Assembly (NCBI GenBank): GCA_943736015.1 | Contig: OX031072.1 | Coordinates: 9,451,501-9,515,500 of the forward strand | Direction: 5' to 3' | DNA: 64,000 bases | Origin: Tridacna crocea | Lineage: Eukaryota > Mollusca > Bivalvia > Cardiida > Cardiidae | Shown here: piece after piece, positions 1 through 13,300 of the stretch | Position numbering within the stretch: position 1 is the stretch's first letter | How the letters are laid out: each line of letters opens with the position of its first letter | The notes under the pieces: generated by a model | Databases searched by the model: none | What the model saw: only the letters and a program-made list of their open reading frames with translations | What the model was told of the DNA's origin: nothing | Translations under genes and position numbers: made by a program

Positions 1-99
1 AAATACTGGTTACCAGCATTTTCTCCTTTTCCCACAATGTTTTCAAAAGGCTACTATTCCAGACCCGTAAAAACCAGGGATTGTCTGGAAAAGGGTTAA
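1..99. mobile_element. TTAA hairpin MITE, truncated by the window start
   Basis: Right half of the hairpin followed by the CAAAAGGCT...AAGGGTTAA end. The left half lies outside the window. Confidence 0.65.
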
Positions 100-239
100 G
101 CAACCTTTATATTTATCATCAGCATTTTTTTCCTTTTCCCACCAATCAGATAACTAAGACACATTTGTACAATTTTGAAACTAAAGCCATCACAAAATCT
201 GATTATACCCCCAACCAGCTCCTTGTCACAAAAACAGGT

Positions 240-520
240 CTTTTGTCACAGAATCCAGAACAATCTAGTACAAAAGTAAGGGTTGAAAAACGTTCAAGGG
301 GAGATAATTCTGTGATAAATTGCAGCAGGGTCATGATAATGGCACAAGCACAACTTCATATATATATCAGTATTGTGTAGAAATTTGAGTTCAGTACATG
401 AAAAACTGTTGGAGTATTTCCTGGACAAATTTGTGTCTAAGGATGGACAGACAGACAGCCACGGCGATTCCAGTATACCCCCCTCCATTACATTGTAGGG
501 GTGAGGGGGTATAATTACTG
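240..520. repeat. Bivalve-type interspersed repeat fragment
   Basis: Shares 'GGGGAGATAATT', 'GACAGACAG', 'GATTCCAGTATACCCCC' and a terminal 'GGGGTATAAT' with the elements at 7486-7812 and 12088-12262. No coding capacity. Confidence 0.5.
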
Positions 521-755
521 TCTGCAAATGTTTTAAACTTAACTTGGAGTTTCAATAGACACATAGTCTGGGACTGACCCTCGATCAGTCCTCACTTTCA
601 TGATCCTTAGTAAGAAGCCTTTTGAAATCATTCAGCAAAATTGAGAAAATGCTTGTAAACAGCATTTTATCCAGTCTTCAACCATTCTGTAAACAAAAGT
701 ATCATATGCATAACAGCTGCCAAAGTTTTGTTGTCTGGCTAAGTGTAAACCCTGT

Positions 756-976
756 ACCAAACAATTATCTGGTTTTACGACCCTGCAATAGAAGCCTTTT
801 GAAAACATTGTGGGAAAAAGAGAAAATGCCGGTATCCAGCATTTTCTGCATTTCACACAATGTTTTCTACCATACTAGAAACAAATTTCAATTTTTGAGT
901 CACATTTACTTTGTCGTCTGCAAGTGTTTTCACTTTGGACCAGTCTAAAATTTTGTCGTTTGGTAAAGAGTTAAGC
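756..976. mobile_element. TTAA hairpin MITE, degenerate
   Basis: Diverged hairpin (GAAAATGCCGGTATCCAGCATTTT). The right end GTTTGGTAAAGAGTTAA at about 960-975 abuts the next copy. A more decayed partial copy lies at about 610-680. Confidence 0.55.
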
Positions 977-1199
977 CTTTCCCAGATGACAAACTCTTGG
1001 ACTAGACCAAATTGAAAGCATTTGCAGACGACAATTCAACTCTTGCTGAAAAGATGATTTCTGTCTATGATAGGGTAGAAAACATTGTGGGAAAAGGAGA
1101 AAATGCTGGTTACCAGCATTTTCTCCTTTTCCCACAATGTTTTCAAAAGGCTACTATTCCAGACCTGTAAAAACCAGGGATTGTTTGGGAAAGGGTTAA
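973..1199. mobile_element. TTAA hairpin MITE in the 3' UTR side of the gene
   Basis: Complete copy with an intact central hairpin at about 1080-1145, ending in AAGGGTTAA. It lies 58 bp past the stop codon of the HMG-box gene. Confidence 0.65.
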
Positions 1200-1256
1200 G
1201 GAGGTACTGCATAGAATGTAACTAACTTTTTTCTGTTTTCAGTCGCTGATAGTTCT

Positions 1257-1301
1257 TCATCCTTCTTCATTCATTTCTTCCGCTAATTTTTTGTATTTCT
1301 C
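1257..1301 (-). CDS. Terminal coding exon 10 with stop (HMG-box gene)
   Basis: Acceptor TATTTTAACAG at 1303-1302. EKYKKLAEEMNEEG then TGA at 1259-1257 completes helix 3 of box B in frame. No AATAAA or ATTAAA was found on the minus strand between here and base 1, so the poly(A) site lies outside the window or uses a variant. Confidence 0.75.
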   Translation of the reverse strand, partial: EKYKKLAEEMNEEG

Positions 1302-4300
1302 CTGTTAAAATACAACAGAGGAAAAAAAATCACACAAGTTATCACTTTTTTCACTCAAAAGTATTCATAATACAACATGTGAATTTTTTCTCTTGATAAT
1401 CATTTGACTTTTCTTTTTTAACAACCTTTATGCACATGTTTTCTTTTTTTATCTTATGGCTGACCTCTTTCAACAAATAGTGTGATAACACATAACAGGA
1501 AATAGGACAAGTGAACGAAAAAGCACCTCATGCAGTGCCAACAGTCTGATCAGTGGAAATTCAAAGTGGAAAAGCAGGTATAACTGTGTAAAAAAGCATT
1601 GATGGCTACCTGCCCTTGTAAACTCTTTACCACACCAACCACCTCGAGAAAGATACTTATAGAAAGTATTGTGAGAAAAAGAGAAAATGCTGGCAACCAA
1701 CATTTTCTCCTTTTCCCGCAATATTTTTCACCTCATCGAAGTCAGAAATCATCATGTTACCACGATTTGATTTTTTGCCTGCAGATGCATTGAATTTGGT
1801 CCAGTCCAAAAATTTGTTTGGTAAAGAGTTAAAAAAATTTCCAATTACAATGTTATTTGTCCAAGTCTGAAGTAAATATTGTTAGGAAAGACCACTCCTT
1901 CAGGCATGGCTTCATTCCGGTTGAAGTACAATACCTAACAAATATGAGGGGAGAATTCTCTTTAGCTTAGTGGTTGTGGTGTAGCCCTTTCGTGCAGGCG
2001 TACAAGGTTCAAATCCTGCCCTGTTCTATCTTTGCGAGCCAAGGTTACAATCACTATGTGGCCGATTTCGAGATTCCTTTGTTGTGCCCTCTATTGGATG
2101 CTGGTTACTACCCCCCTTTACATAGTATTTCTAAAAGCCAATGAAATATCGCTTTACAAACCCCTTATGAATGCACATGATGTGATACGCAGACATCCAC
2201 GTGGGTTTCCATGTTTACCTTCTATTCGAAAGGTGGCGACCTTGTTCTATTTTTAATCAAAGATGAAATGCTACGAGTGATTTCATTCGTTGCAGTTAGA
2301 GCTGGCTGCATCCAATGAAAAAGCGTATCAGGGAATGTAAAAATCAAGCTTGATCCGCCAAGCGTAGAGTAGAGTAGTAAATCGTCAGCCTTGGCTTGCG
2401 AAGATGGCCCATTTCCTGTATTTCTGCTATACATTCATTCATTTGTTTCTTTGTTACAGACACTGTTCAAAAGGATATCTTCAGTGATGTCAGATGTCAT
2501 AAAATGTCATGCTTTTGCACAATACTGCAGACAACAACTGTGATACCATGTATATTCTGTCATGTAGTAAAAGATTTAACCATGCAACAAATATTTAAAA
2601 AAAACCCTCACTCTTAATGAATACAATTGCAATTGCAAAGGACAAAATAAATGTGTTTGTGTTGTAAAACGCAAACAAAAAAAACTATTTTATCCCATCT
2701 TTCAACTCTGACATTGGCAGCCATTTCTACAACCTACCTTCCGACTGTCTGACATCTTTTCATACTTTTTCTTTAATTTTTGCAATATTTCTTCTTCGTC
2801 CATGTCAGGGTTTTCTACTGTTAATTCTTCCTTTTTTTTCTCAACAAAAACATCAAACCCTGTCCATTCTTTCTTAGGTGTTTCCACTTTCTTTTTCTTG
2901 TTTTTGGAAGGCATACTTACAACCGTCTGAAAATTATACACTGATCTGTTTTAGAGTATGTTAACTCATTACCAAACGACAGAATTTTAGGTTTTTCCAA
3001 ATCGAAAGTATTTGCAGACGACAAAATAAAAGTACCTAAAAATTTTTAATTTGTTTTGAGAAGGGCAGAAAACATTGTGGGTAAAGGAGAAAATGCTGGT
3101 TACCAGCATTTTCTCCTTTTCCCACAATGTTTTCCAAAGGCTTCTTTCTCAGGGGCGTCAAAAGTAGGGATTGTGTGGTAATGGGTTAACTCATTACCAA
3201 ACAACAATATTTTAAGCTTGTCCAAACTGAAAGCATTTGCAGACGACAAAATAATAGTGACTGAAAATTTGAAATTTCTTTTTTGAAGGGTAAAAAACAT
3301 TGTGGGAAAAGGAGAAAATGCTGTTTACCAGTATGTTCTCTTTTTCCCACTATGTTTTCTTAAGGCTTCTTTCTCAGGGGCATCAGAAATAGGGATTGTG
3401 TGGTAATGGGTTAAACTCAAGGCTATTAAGAATGTGCAGTGTGATCTTGGGTCGACACTATACAGTATTAGTTGTACCGTCATGTGGCAGGGGTGTTGTT
3501 GGAAACTTGTTCACAGCTGTGGTGAATCATTTCTCCCCGAGCCGAAGGTGAGGTGGCGACATGATTCGATACAGCTATGAAAAGGCTTCCAAGTCCCCTG
3601 CCACTTGACTGCACAACAAATTAATTACACTTTCAAAGCATGTTAAGCGAAATTTTCCTGTATTATAATCTCACATATCGAGTATGCTGACGAAATAGGA
3701 ATTCCGTTCTGAGTGCCCTAATTCAATGAAAACTGATGTCACTGGAAATTGACATCACTAAAACATGCAGTGTGGTGCATAAATGTGAAGTCTGGTGATC
3801 GATTGACGCCGCTATTTCGGATGTGTGTTGCATGTGTAGTGATGTTTACAGGGCACTCAAAAGGGAATCTGGCTTAACGTGATTTTTGCCAGGGAACATG
3901 ATATATATGTTCCCAGCATGTTAACCAATCAGATCACAAGAAATTTCCTTGCAGTCTAATAATACAAATTTTCATGAAGAAACGAACTTAAAAACTGCGC
4001 AATGAGCTTTTTTTTTTTTTTTAAATTTTTTTGTAAATTTTATCTTATTCTTCCTGAAATTTACCAGACCTCTTATTTATGTAATACAGGTGGAAATAAA
4101 ATTCTGAAATTCTCTAAATAAAACAAATTTATAAACTACAAACTTAAAGAGGAGGCCAAAATAATGGAATATATCTTTGAAGGAATTTTTCGACAAGATT
4201 GTTGGAGAAGGAGAAAATGCTGGTAACTGGCATTCTTTTCCTTTTCCCATAAAATTTTCTATCCTATCATAGTCAGAAATCATCATATTACTAAGATTTA

Positions 4301-7300
4301 ATTTGTCTGCAAAATTGCTTTGAACTGGGACAAGTCCAAAATTTTTGTAGTTTGGTACAGAGTTAAATGCAGCCAAGGCAATAAAATTCCAGAGGTATTA
4401 AAAACTTACCTCATCATTTGTATTCGTCCTTTTGGCATTCTTTGGTTTAGAGTGCTGAAATAATCGAATCACACAGTTACATCATAAGGCGAATCATACA
4501 GAAAAGTTATAACTTTTTATCTTTAGAAGCACATTTGCAGCAGACATGAATTATGGGTTCTTTTTACTAAACATTTAGCCCATTTGAACATGACTAGGTA
4601 TAAACATCAGTATCAGTAACTCTCACTGAAAAACTGGACATTTTCTATGCAAAAATCTTGAATACCTAACACAAATCATACAAGATTGCACTTTGATAAC
4701 CAAGGAAGGTAAATAGTAGCACACTATATATTAGGGCTCCGTATCGGTCAGTTTGATCGATACGATATTTGTATCGATACAAAATGATCGATATTCGATA
4801 TATCATATGATATTTCAATTTTCAAGAAAAGAAAGAAAAAAATGCGAAAATTGTGTTTGTTCTTTTTTCAGCATACCTGAAAAACAAAATACCGCAAATT
4901 TAACACTTCTAGATTGTATTGAAATTTCATAATTATGTAGGCCTAAGTTAATATGAATTCTAACTAGATCTACATTTACTACTCATTAAAAAGCTGAAAA
5001 GACAGTCTAAGAGGACTCTGATCGGACAATGTCAAGGACACATTTTGTTGTGTCATGGGTTTCCGTGTTTTTTTTTTCACCGAACAATTTTTCATGCGTG
5101 TTAATTTCTGGATAGGTATGTTTGCATGATTCGACATAGATTTCTCAATAAGGATTAGAACTAGCATCAAAACCTGTTACTTTACTCACAATAAACAGAT
5201 AATGGCCTTTTTTGTCCATGTTTTTTCTTACGTGAGGTCTCGCGTGTGATTAATATTTGTTATGCAAATTTCAAGTCTATAAAATGATTTACACAATAAT
5301 TTATGCGAGTCGGAACACTGATTTCAGATAATCTAATGGAAAAAGAGATTTGATTTTCGAGCCACATTTTTCGGCAATATTAAAAGATCGACCAAATAAA
5401 ATCTTAGGAAGGTTGAAAGGTCACGGCTTCAATTATTTCCATCGCTACCTCTCGATCACATCACAAGATGTTCATTACCTTTCTTCAATCAACTATATTG
5501 ACCAATTATCAGCGTAAATTTGTCTGCACTCTGCTGATTGATGCATAATTTGCAGATTTCAATCAACATGACGGGGGAACGAGAATAGGGGTATTAGCTA
5601 ATTGTCATCCATTGTGTAACGGGTACAGGGCGAGTAATAAAGAATGACGCATTTCGATTGGTTGTAAGTTTCCCAGGTAGCCACACCTACCTCTACGACT
5701 ACTCGACTTTAGAGATTACCTAAAGTAAACTCGTAATGAATTTCGCCGTTAAAAACAACTAAACTGGGTATTTATATGCTTACTTTTATTTTCTTTTGAT
5801 GATCGATATTTTGTTCGATACAGAAACGTTCGATCCGATATATCTATCGAACGTAAAATACCGGTTTTCGATATATATCGAGTACCGGTACGGAGCCCTA
5901 CTATATATCTGTATAACGGAAGTTATTTCCTCTCATCAGTACAACTGCTACTTTGTAAATTTTCCCTCATCAATACAAGCCTAAATTTAAACCATAGAAA
6001 CTTCATGAAGACTTAGAAGTTTCAACACTTTAACTCTTTACCACACGGGAAAATTTTAGACTAGGCTTAATTGAAAGCATTTGCAGACGAGAAAATAAAG
6101 GTGACTGAAAAATTGAAATTCGTTCTACGGTAGAAAACACTGTGGGAAAAGGAGAAAATGCTGGTCACCAGCATTTTCTCCTTTTCCCACAGTGTTTTCA
6201 AAAGGCTTCTTTCTCAGGGGCGTCAAAAGTAGGAATTGTGTGGTAATGGGTTAAGTCCTTGTAAAGTGCTCTACCCCCCCAGGGAATAGGTTTAACAATC
6301 TTGCTACAGTTCCATCAGATGAGATACTGGTAAACTTGGTAAGCACCTTCAGGATACACCCTCCAGCCAGGGCCAGTTTTGACCCCAGGGCTATACATGG
6401 GACTATCTTGGTAGAGATCTACTATATGAAGCAACTTGCCGAATTTGGTAGCCCTGGACCAAACAGTAGGATTAAAATTTCTTTAGAATTTTTCACAATA
6501 TGAGCCCATGTAAAACTCGTGATCCCTGGGGTGAGGGCAATGTGAATAGTATTAGTAGGGATCCAGCAGATGCAAAATTCAGTATCCCCATGCTTTCCTG
6601 TTAAAAGAAAAAGATTTAAAAGTTTTCACTATATAAGGCATTGTAAAACTTGTGACCCCTTGGGCAGAGCCCATTTTGTCAATATGGCTGTAATTCAAGA
6701 ATTTTGGTAGGGGTCTATTAGATGAAGCGACATACCATATATGGTAGCCCTAAGCCATATGGTTCCAGACAAGAATATTCTTACAGATTTTCAGTATTTT
6801 CAATTTCATTACCATGGTAACCAGAGTCTTTATTGGAAGCAAATTCTTTGCAGAAATTCTAAATGGCAGGATTATTTCTTTTTCATCAAAACCATAATTA
6901 GAGAACACAGTTTGTAAAGCCTGGCATTGATCTATACTGTCTAAAACAGCATTTAAAACTACAAGTAGCCTTTTATAAGATAAGAAGCCTTACTGTTTTT
7001 AAAAATTTCTTGTGTAAGTCCTTGGCATAATCATCATCAGGGTGCTCCTGCAAGAATTTTTCCAATTTCTTCAAATATTCTTCTGCTAACTGTAAATAAA
7101 GAGAGAGAGAACCTTTAACCCATTGCAACACAATCCCTATTTTTGACAACACTGAGAGAGAAGCTTTTAAAAAACATTGTGGGAATAGGAGAAAATGCTG
7201 GTAACCAGCATTTTCTCCTTTTCCCGCAATCTTTTCTACCCTTAACAAAACAAATTTCAAATTTCCCGTCTTTTCTATTTTGTTGTCTGCAATTGCTTTC

Positions 7301-10300
7301 GATTTGGAGAAACCTAAAATTTTGTTGTTAGGTAATGAGTTAAAAAATTTTGCTGAAAATCAAGCAGCTGCAGCCAAGCACCCAGTGCACCTATCCATGC
7401 TTTCAAGGAGTTTTATTGTAGTAGTTACTGTGCTTCCAACAACAGTCCTACCAAGCCACCTTCACCTTCCAACATGACCATCTTTGAATAAACTAGAGCT
7501 GTCAGTGAATGTGACTTAATACCCCCGCCAGCCCTTTAACAGAAAAAAGCGTGAAGTTCAAGAGGAGATAATTTCTCAACAGGAAGAGTTGAGACTTGAA
7601 AATTGCGTCCTGCAAATCTTCAATAATGTTCAGTATATGTGCAAAGTGTCAGTACAATTGAAGGAAAACTGTAGGAGGAGTTTGCGAATTCCGATGCAAA
7701 ATCACTGGTATTTTGTACACAGACGGACACACGGATTGAGGGACATATGGACAGACAGGCTGATTCCAGTATACCCCCAAAAACATTCATTCTGCAGGGG
7801 TATAATGATAACTGATGAGAAAGGAATGAATCCTGTCACACTGATAATTATTATCTCTTTACCATACAATCCGGACTTTTAACAATCCTGAGAAAGAAGC
7901 CTTTAGAAAATCATGTGGGAAAAGGAGAAAATGCTGGTAACCATGTCTTCTTCCCTTCCGAAAACAAATTTCTATTTTTCAGTCACATTTATATTTATCC
8001 TCTGCAAATGCTTTCAATTTGGTCTGGTCCAAAAACTTGTCCTTTGGCAAAGAGTTTAAGAAGGAAAGAAATAAGAAGAGCAGCCGATTTCAACCAGCCA
8101 CCTCCTGATCCTGTACATTACAGATTATTATACTGCAAGGAAATTTCTTGTAATCTGATTGGTTAACAGGCTGGGAACATATACCATAAAACGGTTTTTT
8201 TTTTTTACTGCTGTAAAAGTTTACGAATTTCAGCTAAAAACATGTGATTTCAATTTTTACAATTTTATTTTTTACTAATTCTAAACATGCGTAAAAAATT
8301 ACAGCATTAAAAATATCAATGCATTGTCCACTCTTTCATTTAAGATTATAAGTGAATTGTTTGTTTTACATACAGGTTGAAAGAAAAGTAACACTCTTTG
8401 TTTGGAGTGCGAATAGCGGTAATTGTTTTGACGTGCGAATAACTGTTTTAACAGATACCTGTATGGTCATAATTGATAACTAACTGTGGAGGCACATTAT
8501 CATCTGTCATTACTTTTTTCACTCTGTTTAGAAAGCCCTCCTTTAGCTCATCGAAATTTTAAAACCTCCTGTTTTGCAGTTGTACAGCCACGTCTTTTCA
8601 CACGCCTCATTTGTGACATTTTTGGAGGGTCCCAATGCCGAGTCAAATTCTCATCACCGCCATAATCAACGTGTTGAGTATCATGAAGGTGCCTCTTTTA
8701 CGTGGTGTCAAAGCATTTTTAACCTAAATATTCAGTTCACGTATAGTATGGATAAGAATTCTCTGTTAGTTTTCCGTTTGGGCACAGAAGTCGTGGCTTC
8801 AAATATCCAAATAGAGATGACTGATTGAGAGAAGTCATATCACACGTAATATATCAGAACACAAGTGAAAAAATTCTTATATTGCGTGTATTTAGTGCAC
8901 AGGTATTACATACTGATAACCCTTTATTTCATATCGATACAATACTACGGTTTTGCGCTGTAATTACTTACGCGTCAAATTTTTACGAATCCTTTTTATG
9001 CATAAAAATTAGTAAAAATTGGCAGCATGTTAAAAAAAACCCTGTTATACAGTATATCATTTACCCTGACAAAAACCATGTAAAGCTAGTTTCCTTTTTG
9101 AGTGGTACGTAAACATCACCACACTTGCAACACAACATCCCAAATGGTGGCGGCAATCAATCACCAGACTGCATGGTTATGCACCAAACTGCACAATTCA
9201 AAGACGTCATGTTCCAGTTACGTCAGTTTTCATTGAATTGGGGCACTCTGAAGATTTCGTTGGCATACTTGATTCTTTAGATTATAAAAAAAACAGGAAA
9301 ATTTCACTTAACGCAATTTGAAAGGGTAAAACTTTGCAGTATAATAAATTTGTTGTACGGTCAAGTGGCAGGGGACTTGGAAAGTTGTTCATGGCTGTGC
9401 CAAATCATGTCGCCAACCCACCTTTAGCTCGAAGCGACATGACTCACCACAGCCATTTCCAAGTCCCTTGCCACCTGACCGTACAACTAATACTGCACAA
9501 CTGGACTGTGCACATACCTCAGTTGCCATATTGAAATAATGAGCATGTTCCTGATCATCAAGGGCCTTCCACAGGGCTGATATCTCACCCATCTTATGTG
9601 TCTTTAATTTTTCTTGAACGAATAACTGGTAGCCTGTTCTTAAAGTATAGAAAGAAAAAATCTCAAAAAAAAGACAGTCTGCTGTTTGAGGCTAAATGAT
9701 CATGATACTACAGAGATCAATTAACCAATTACCACACAATACCGACTTTTAACAACCCTGAGAAAAAACAAGAGGGCCAAGATGGCCCTGGATCGCTCAC
9801 CTGAATTTTTGAGATGACCATAGTCTTTTTTTTTTTTTTTTGAGGTATTGAAACATTGGAACAAAATTTATAATTTTGCCAAGCAATTTTCAAAAGGTCA
9901 CCTGTAAAAGTCATTTCGAAATCTAACCATCAGTTTCAAAAAGAAGAATTTTTAAGAATTCTTCATTTCTGTATAAGAGCAAGTAGCCCCCATCCACGAG
10001 AGCCATGTTTCTTGATGGATCAAAATTTACAAACAAGTTTTGAAAAGGGTCACCCAAGGAACATCTCTCTGATATTATTTCAAAATCTGACCAGAGGTTT
10101 CAGAGAAAGAGAATTTTAAAGAATTTCATCATGTCCGTATAGTGCAAGTAGCCCCCATTCACAAGAGCCATGTTTCTTGACGGATCAAAATTATATGTAC
10201 AGCTTTTGGAAAGGGTCACCCAAGGAACATCTCTGTCAGATTATTTTACAATCTGACCACGGGTTTCAGAGAAGAAGAATTTTCAAGAATTTCTTCATTT

Positions 10301-13300
10301 CCATATAGTGCAAGTAGCCCCCATTCACTAGAGCAATGTTTCTTGGCCAATCAAAATTTCGCGAACAATTTTAGAAAAGGGTCACCCAAGGAACATTTCT
10401 GTGAAATTATTTCAAAATCTGGCCAGCGGTTTCAGAGAAGAAGAATTTTTAAGAATTTATTCATTTCTGTATAGTGCAAGAAGCCCCCATTCACCAGAGC
10501 CATGTTTCTTGACGGTTCAAAATTTCGCGAACAATGTTTGAAAAGGGTCACCCAAGGAACATCTGTGTGAAATTATTTTAAAATCTGGCCAGCGGTTTCA
10601 GAGAAGAAGAATTTTTAAGAATTTCTTCATTTCTGTATAGTGCAAGTAGCCCCCATTCACCAGAGCCATGTTTCTTGACCAATCAAAATTTTGCGAACAA
10701 TTTTTGAAAAGGGTCACCCAAAGAACATATCTGTGAAATTATTTCAAAATCCCACCAGCGGTTTCAGAGGAGAAGATTTTTAAAAAATTCCTTCATTTCT
10801 GTATAGTGCAAGAAGCCCCCATTCACCAGAGCCACATTTTTTGACGAATCAAAATTTCACGAACAATTTTTGAAAAGGGTCACCCAAGGAACATACCTGT
10901 GAAATTATTTCAAAATCTGACCAGCGGTTTCAGAGGAGAAGATTTTTAAAGAATTTGCTAAAAAATTCCATTTGGTTGCCATGGCAACCAGAGTTTTTGA
11001 TGGAATCAAATTCTGTGAACAATTTTTAAAGAGGACCTCCCAAGGAACATTCCTGCCAAGTTTGGTCAAAATCCACCCAGCGGTTTAGGAGGAGTTGATG
11101 TTTAAAGACGGACGACGGACGACGGACACCGGGTGATCCTAAAAGCTCCCCTTGAGCACTTTGTGCTCAGGTGAGCTAAAAAGAGAAGCCTTTTGAAAAC
11201 ATTGTGGGAAAAGGAGAAAATGCTGGTAATCAGCATTTTCTTCTTTTCCCACAATGTTTTCTACCCTATCAAAGTACAATTGAACCATTTGAGCCAGACT
11301 GAATTTGTCATCTGCAAATGCTTTCAATCTGGACAAGGCTAAAATTTTGTCGTCTGGTAAAGGTTTAAAATTCATTGGCCTTTTCTGACTCGCTTGTTGC
11401 CAAGATCATAAAATTTTAATTCATCTAATTCTTATTGATTCCCTTGCTGCTAACATAGTAAAGTTTCCATGCACTATGTTGGCTCTTCTGTCATAGATCA
11501 TATGGCCTGCAAACACGCAAAAAGGGGCATTCGGACATTTGTGTAAAGTGTCATCTCGAATCAGGTTACGCGGTCGGCGCAGGCTAATGCGAAAGGACGC
11601 TTTCGGTTTCTATGTAATTTCCTTTTTTTCGCAAGTATACTGGAGCGCAAAATCTAATGTAGTCGTAAAGTGCCGTCTCAGATCAGCCTGCACAGGGTGA
11701 TCCGAGAGGACACTTTACGCAAATGCACGAATGCCCCTTTTTCATGTGTTGCAAGCCATATCATATTTTCTCCCCTTCACTGCTGTACTTGGCTAATTAT
11801 ACTTACTTCGGTTTACTTGGGTATTTTTTTAATTCTTCTTTTAGTTCCTTCTTTTCCTTGGCAGTCAGATTTTTTTTGCTACAAAGAGATGTAAATCAAG
11901 TGGTTAATTAGAGAAATAATCTACCCCACTGGGTTTTACTAATCTGTGCATTACAGTGCAAAAGGGAATCTCTAAATTGTGTACTAAAGGACAAAATTTT
12001 GGGCTAGACAAAATTGAAAGCATTCGTAGATGGCAAATTGAATGTTACTCGAACGATGTTTTTCTTCCTTGGACGGGAAGAAAAGATTGAGAGAACTAGA
12101 GCTGTCACTAATTGTGACTTAATACCCCCACCAGCGCTTTGATAGTAACAGGCAATTACAAGTATTTTGGACACACAGACAGACACATGGATGGACGCAC
12201 AGACAAACAGATGATTCCAGTATACCCCCCAAAAACATTCGTTTTGCGGAGGTATAATGAAGAAAATACTTGTCACCAGCATTTCCCACAATGTTTTCAG
12301 AAGGCTTTACTCTCAGGGTCTTCAAAAGTCCTAATTGTGTGTTGAAGAATTAAATGTTGTCTGAAAGTATATCATACACTTTCAATTGGCCTTAAATTTT
12401 AGTGCCTGATACAAAGACAACCTAAGAGTTACCAATTGACAAAACGATTCCAATTAGAAAAAATAAAGTATTTTTCTGGCTAAAATGATGAAAGTCTAAG
12501 AAAGGCAAAAACACATTTTGGGAGATAGACAAAATGCTAATTGAAAGCATTTTCTCCTATTTCAACCATGTTTTTAAATGCCTTTTTCTCTGGGTCAGGG
12601 AAGTTTGGTTAAGTATTTAACCCTATACTTCCCCATACCAACCTTTTAAAAACACAAACAAGCTTTTGAAAACATATTGGAAAAAGGAGGTATTGTTGGT
12701 AAACAAAATTTTCTGCTTTTCCTGTAGTGTTTTCTACATTTAAGTTCAGAGAAAAATTACACTTTTTAACTCTTAACCAAACAATAAAACATTAGACTGG
12801 TCTAAATTGAAAGCATTTCCAGATGAGAAAAATTGGAATTTGTTTTCAGTAGGGTAGAAAACATTGTGGGAAAAGGAGAAAATGGTTACCAGCATTTTCT
12901 CCTTTTCCCACAATGTTTTCAAAAGGCCTCTATCTTAGGGTCGTAAAAACCAGGGATTGTTTGGTAAAGGGTTAAGCTACATTTAACATGCCATTTCTAA
13001 GTTATTTCAATTTGGGCAAGCCCAAAATTTTGTTGCCAAGGGAAGACTTATTAGTCATTTCATGACAAATTTTTTTTTGTGACGGATCCAAACTGGAAGC
13101 ATTTTCAAAGGACACAGTAAATATGGCATAAACAATGGGATTTGTCGGCAAAAGATATAAAAAAAAAACATAGTGGGAAAAGAAGAAAAATGCTGGTGAC
13201 CAGCATTCTCTCCTTTTCCCACAATGTTTCAAAAGCTTTCTTTTCCAGGGTCATTAAAATGAATGATTGTATTGTAAAGGGTTAAGACACTCAAAATACA

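Noticed and set aside
1956-2025. Functional tRNA gene
   Set aside because: Box A and B resemblance is present, but the T-stem pairs badly and the acceptor stem does not close; a SINE head fits better.
4979-5170. hAT transposase fragment
   Set aside because: The 63-residue frame lacks BED-finger or hAT dimerisation signatures, so the element is treated as non-coding.
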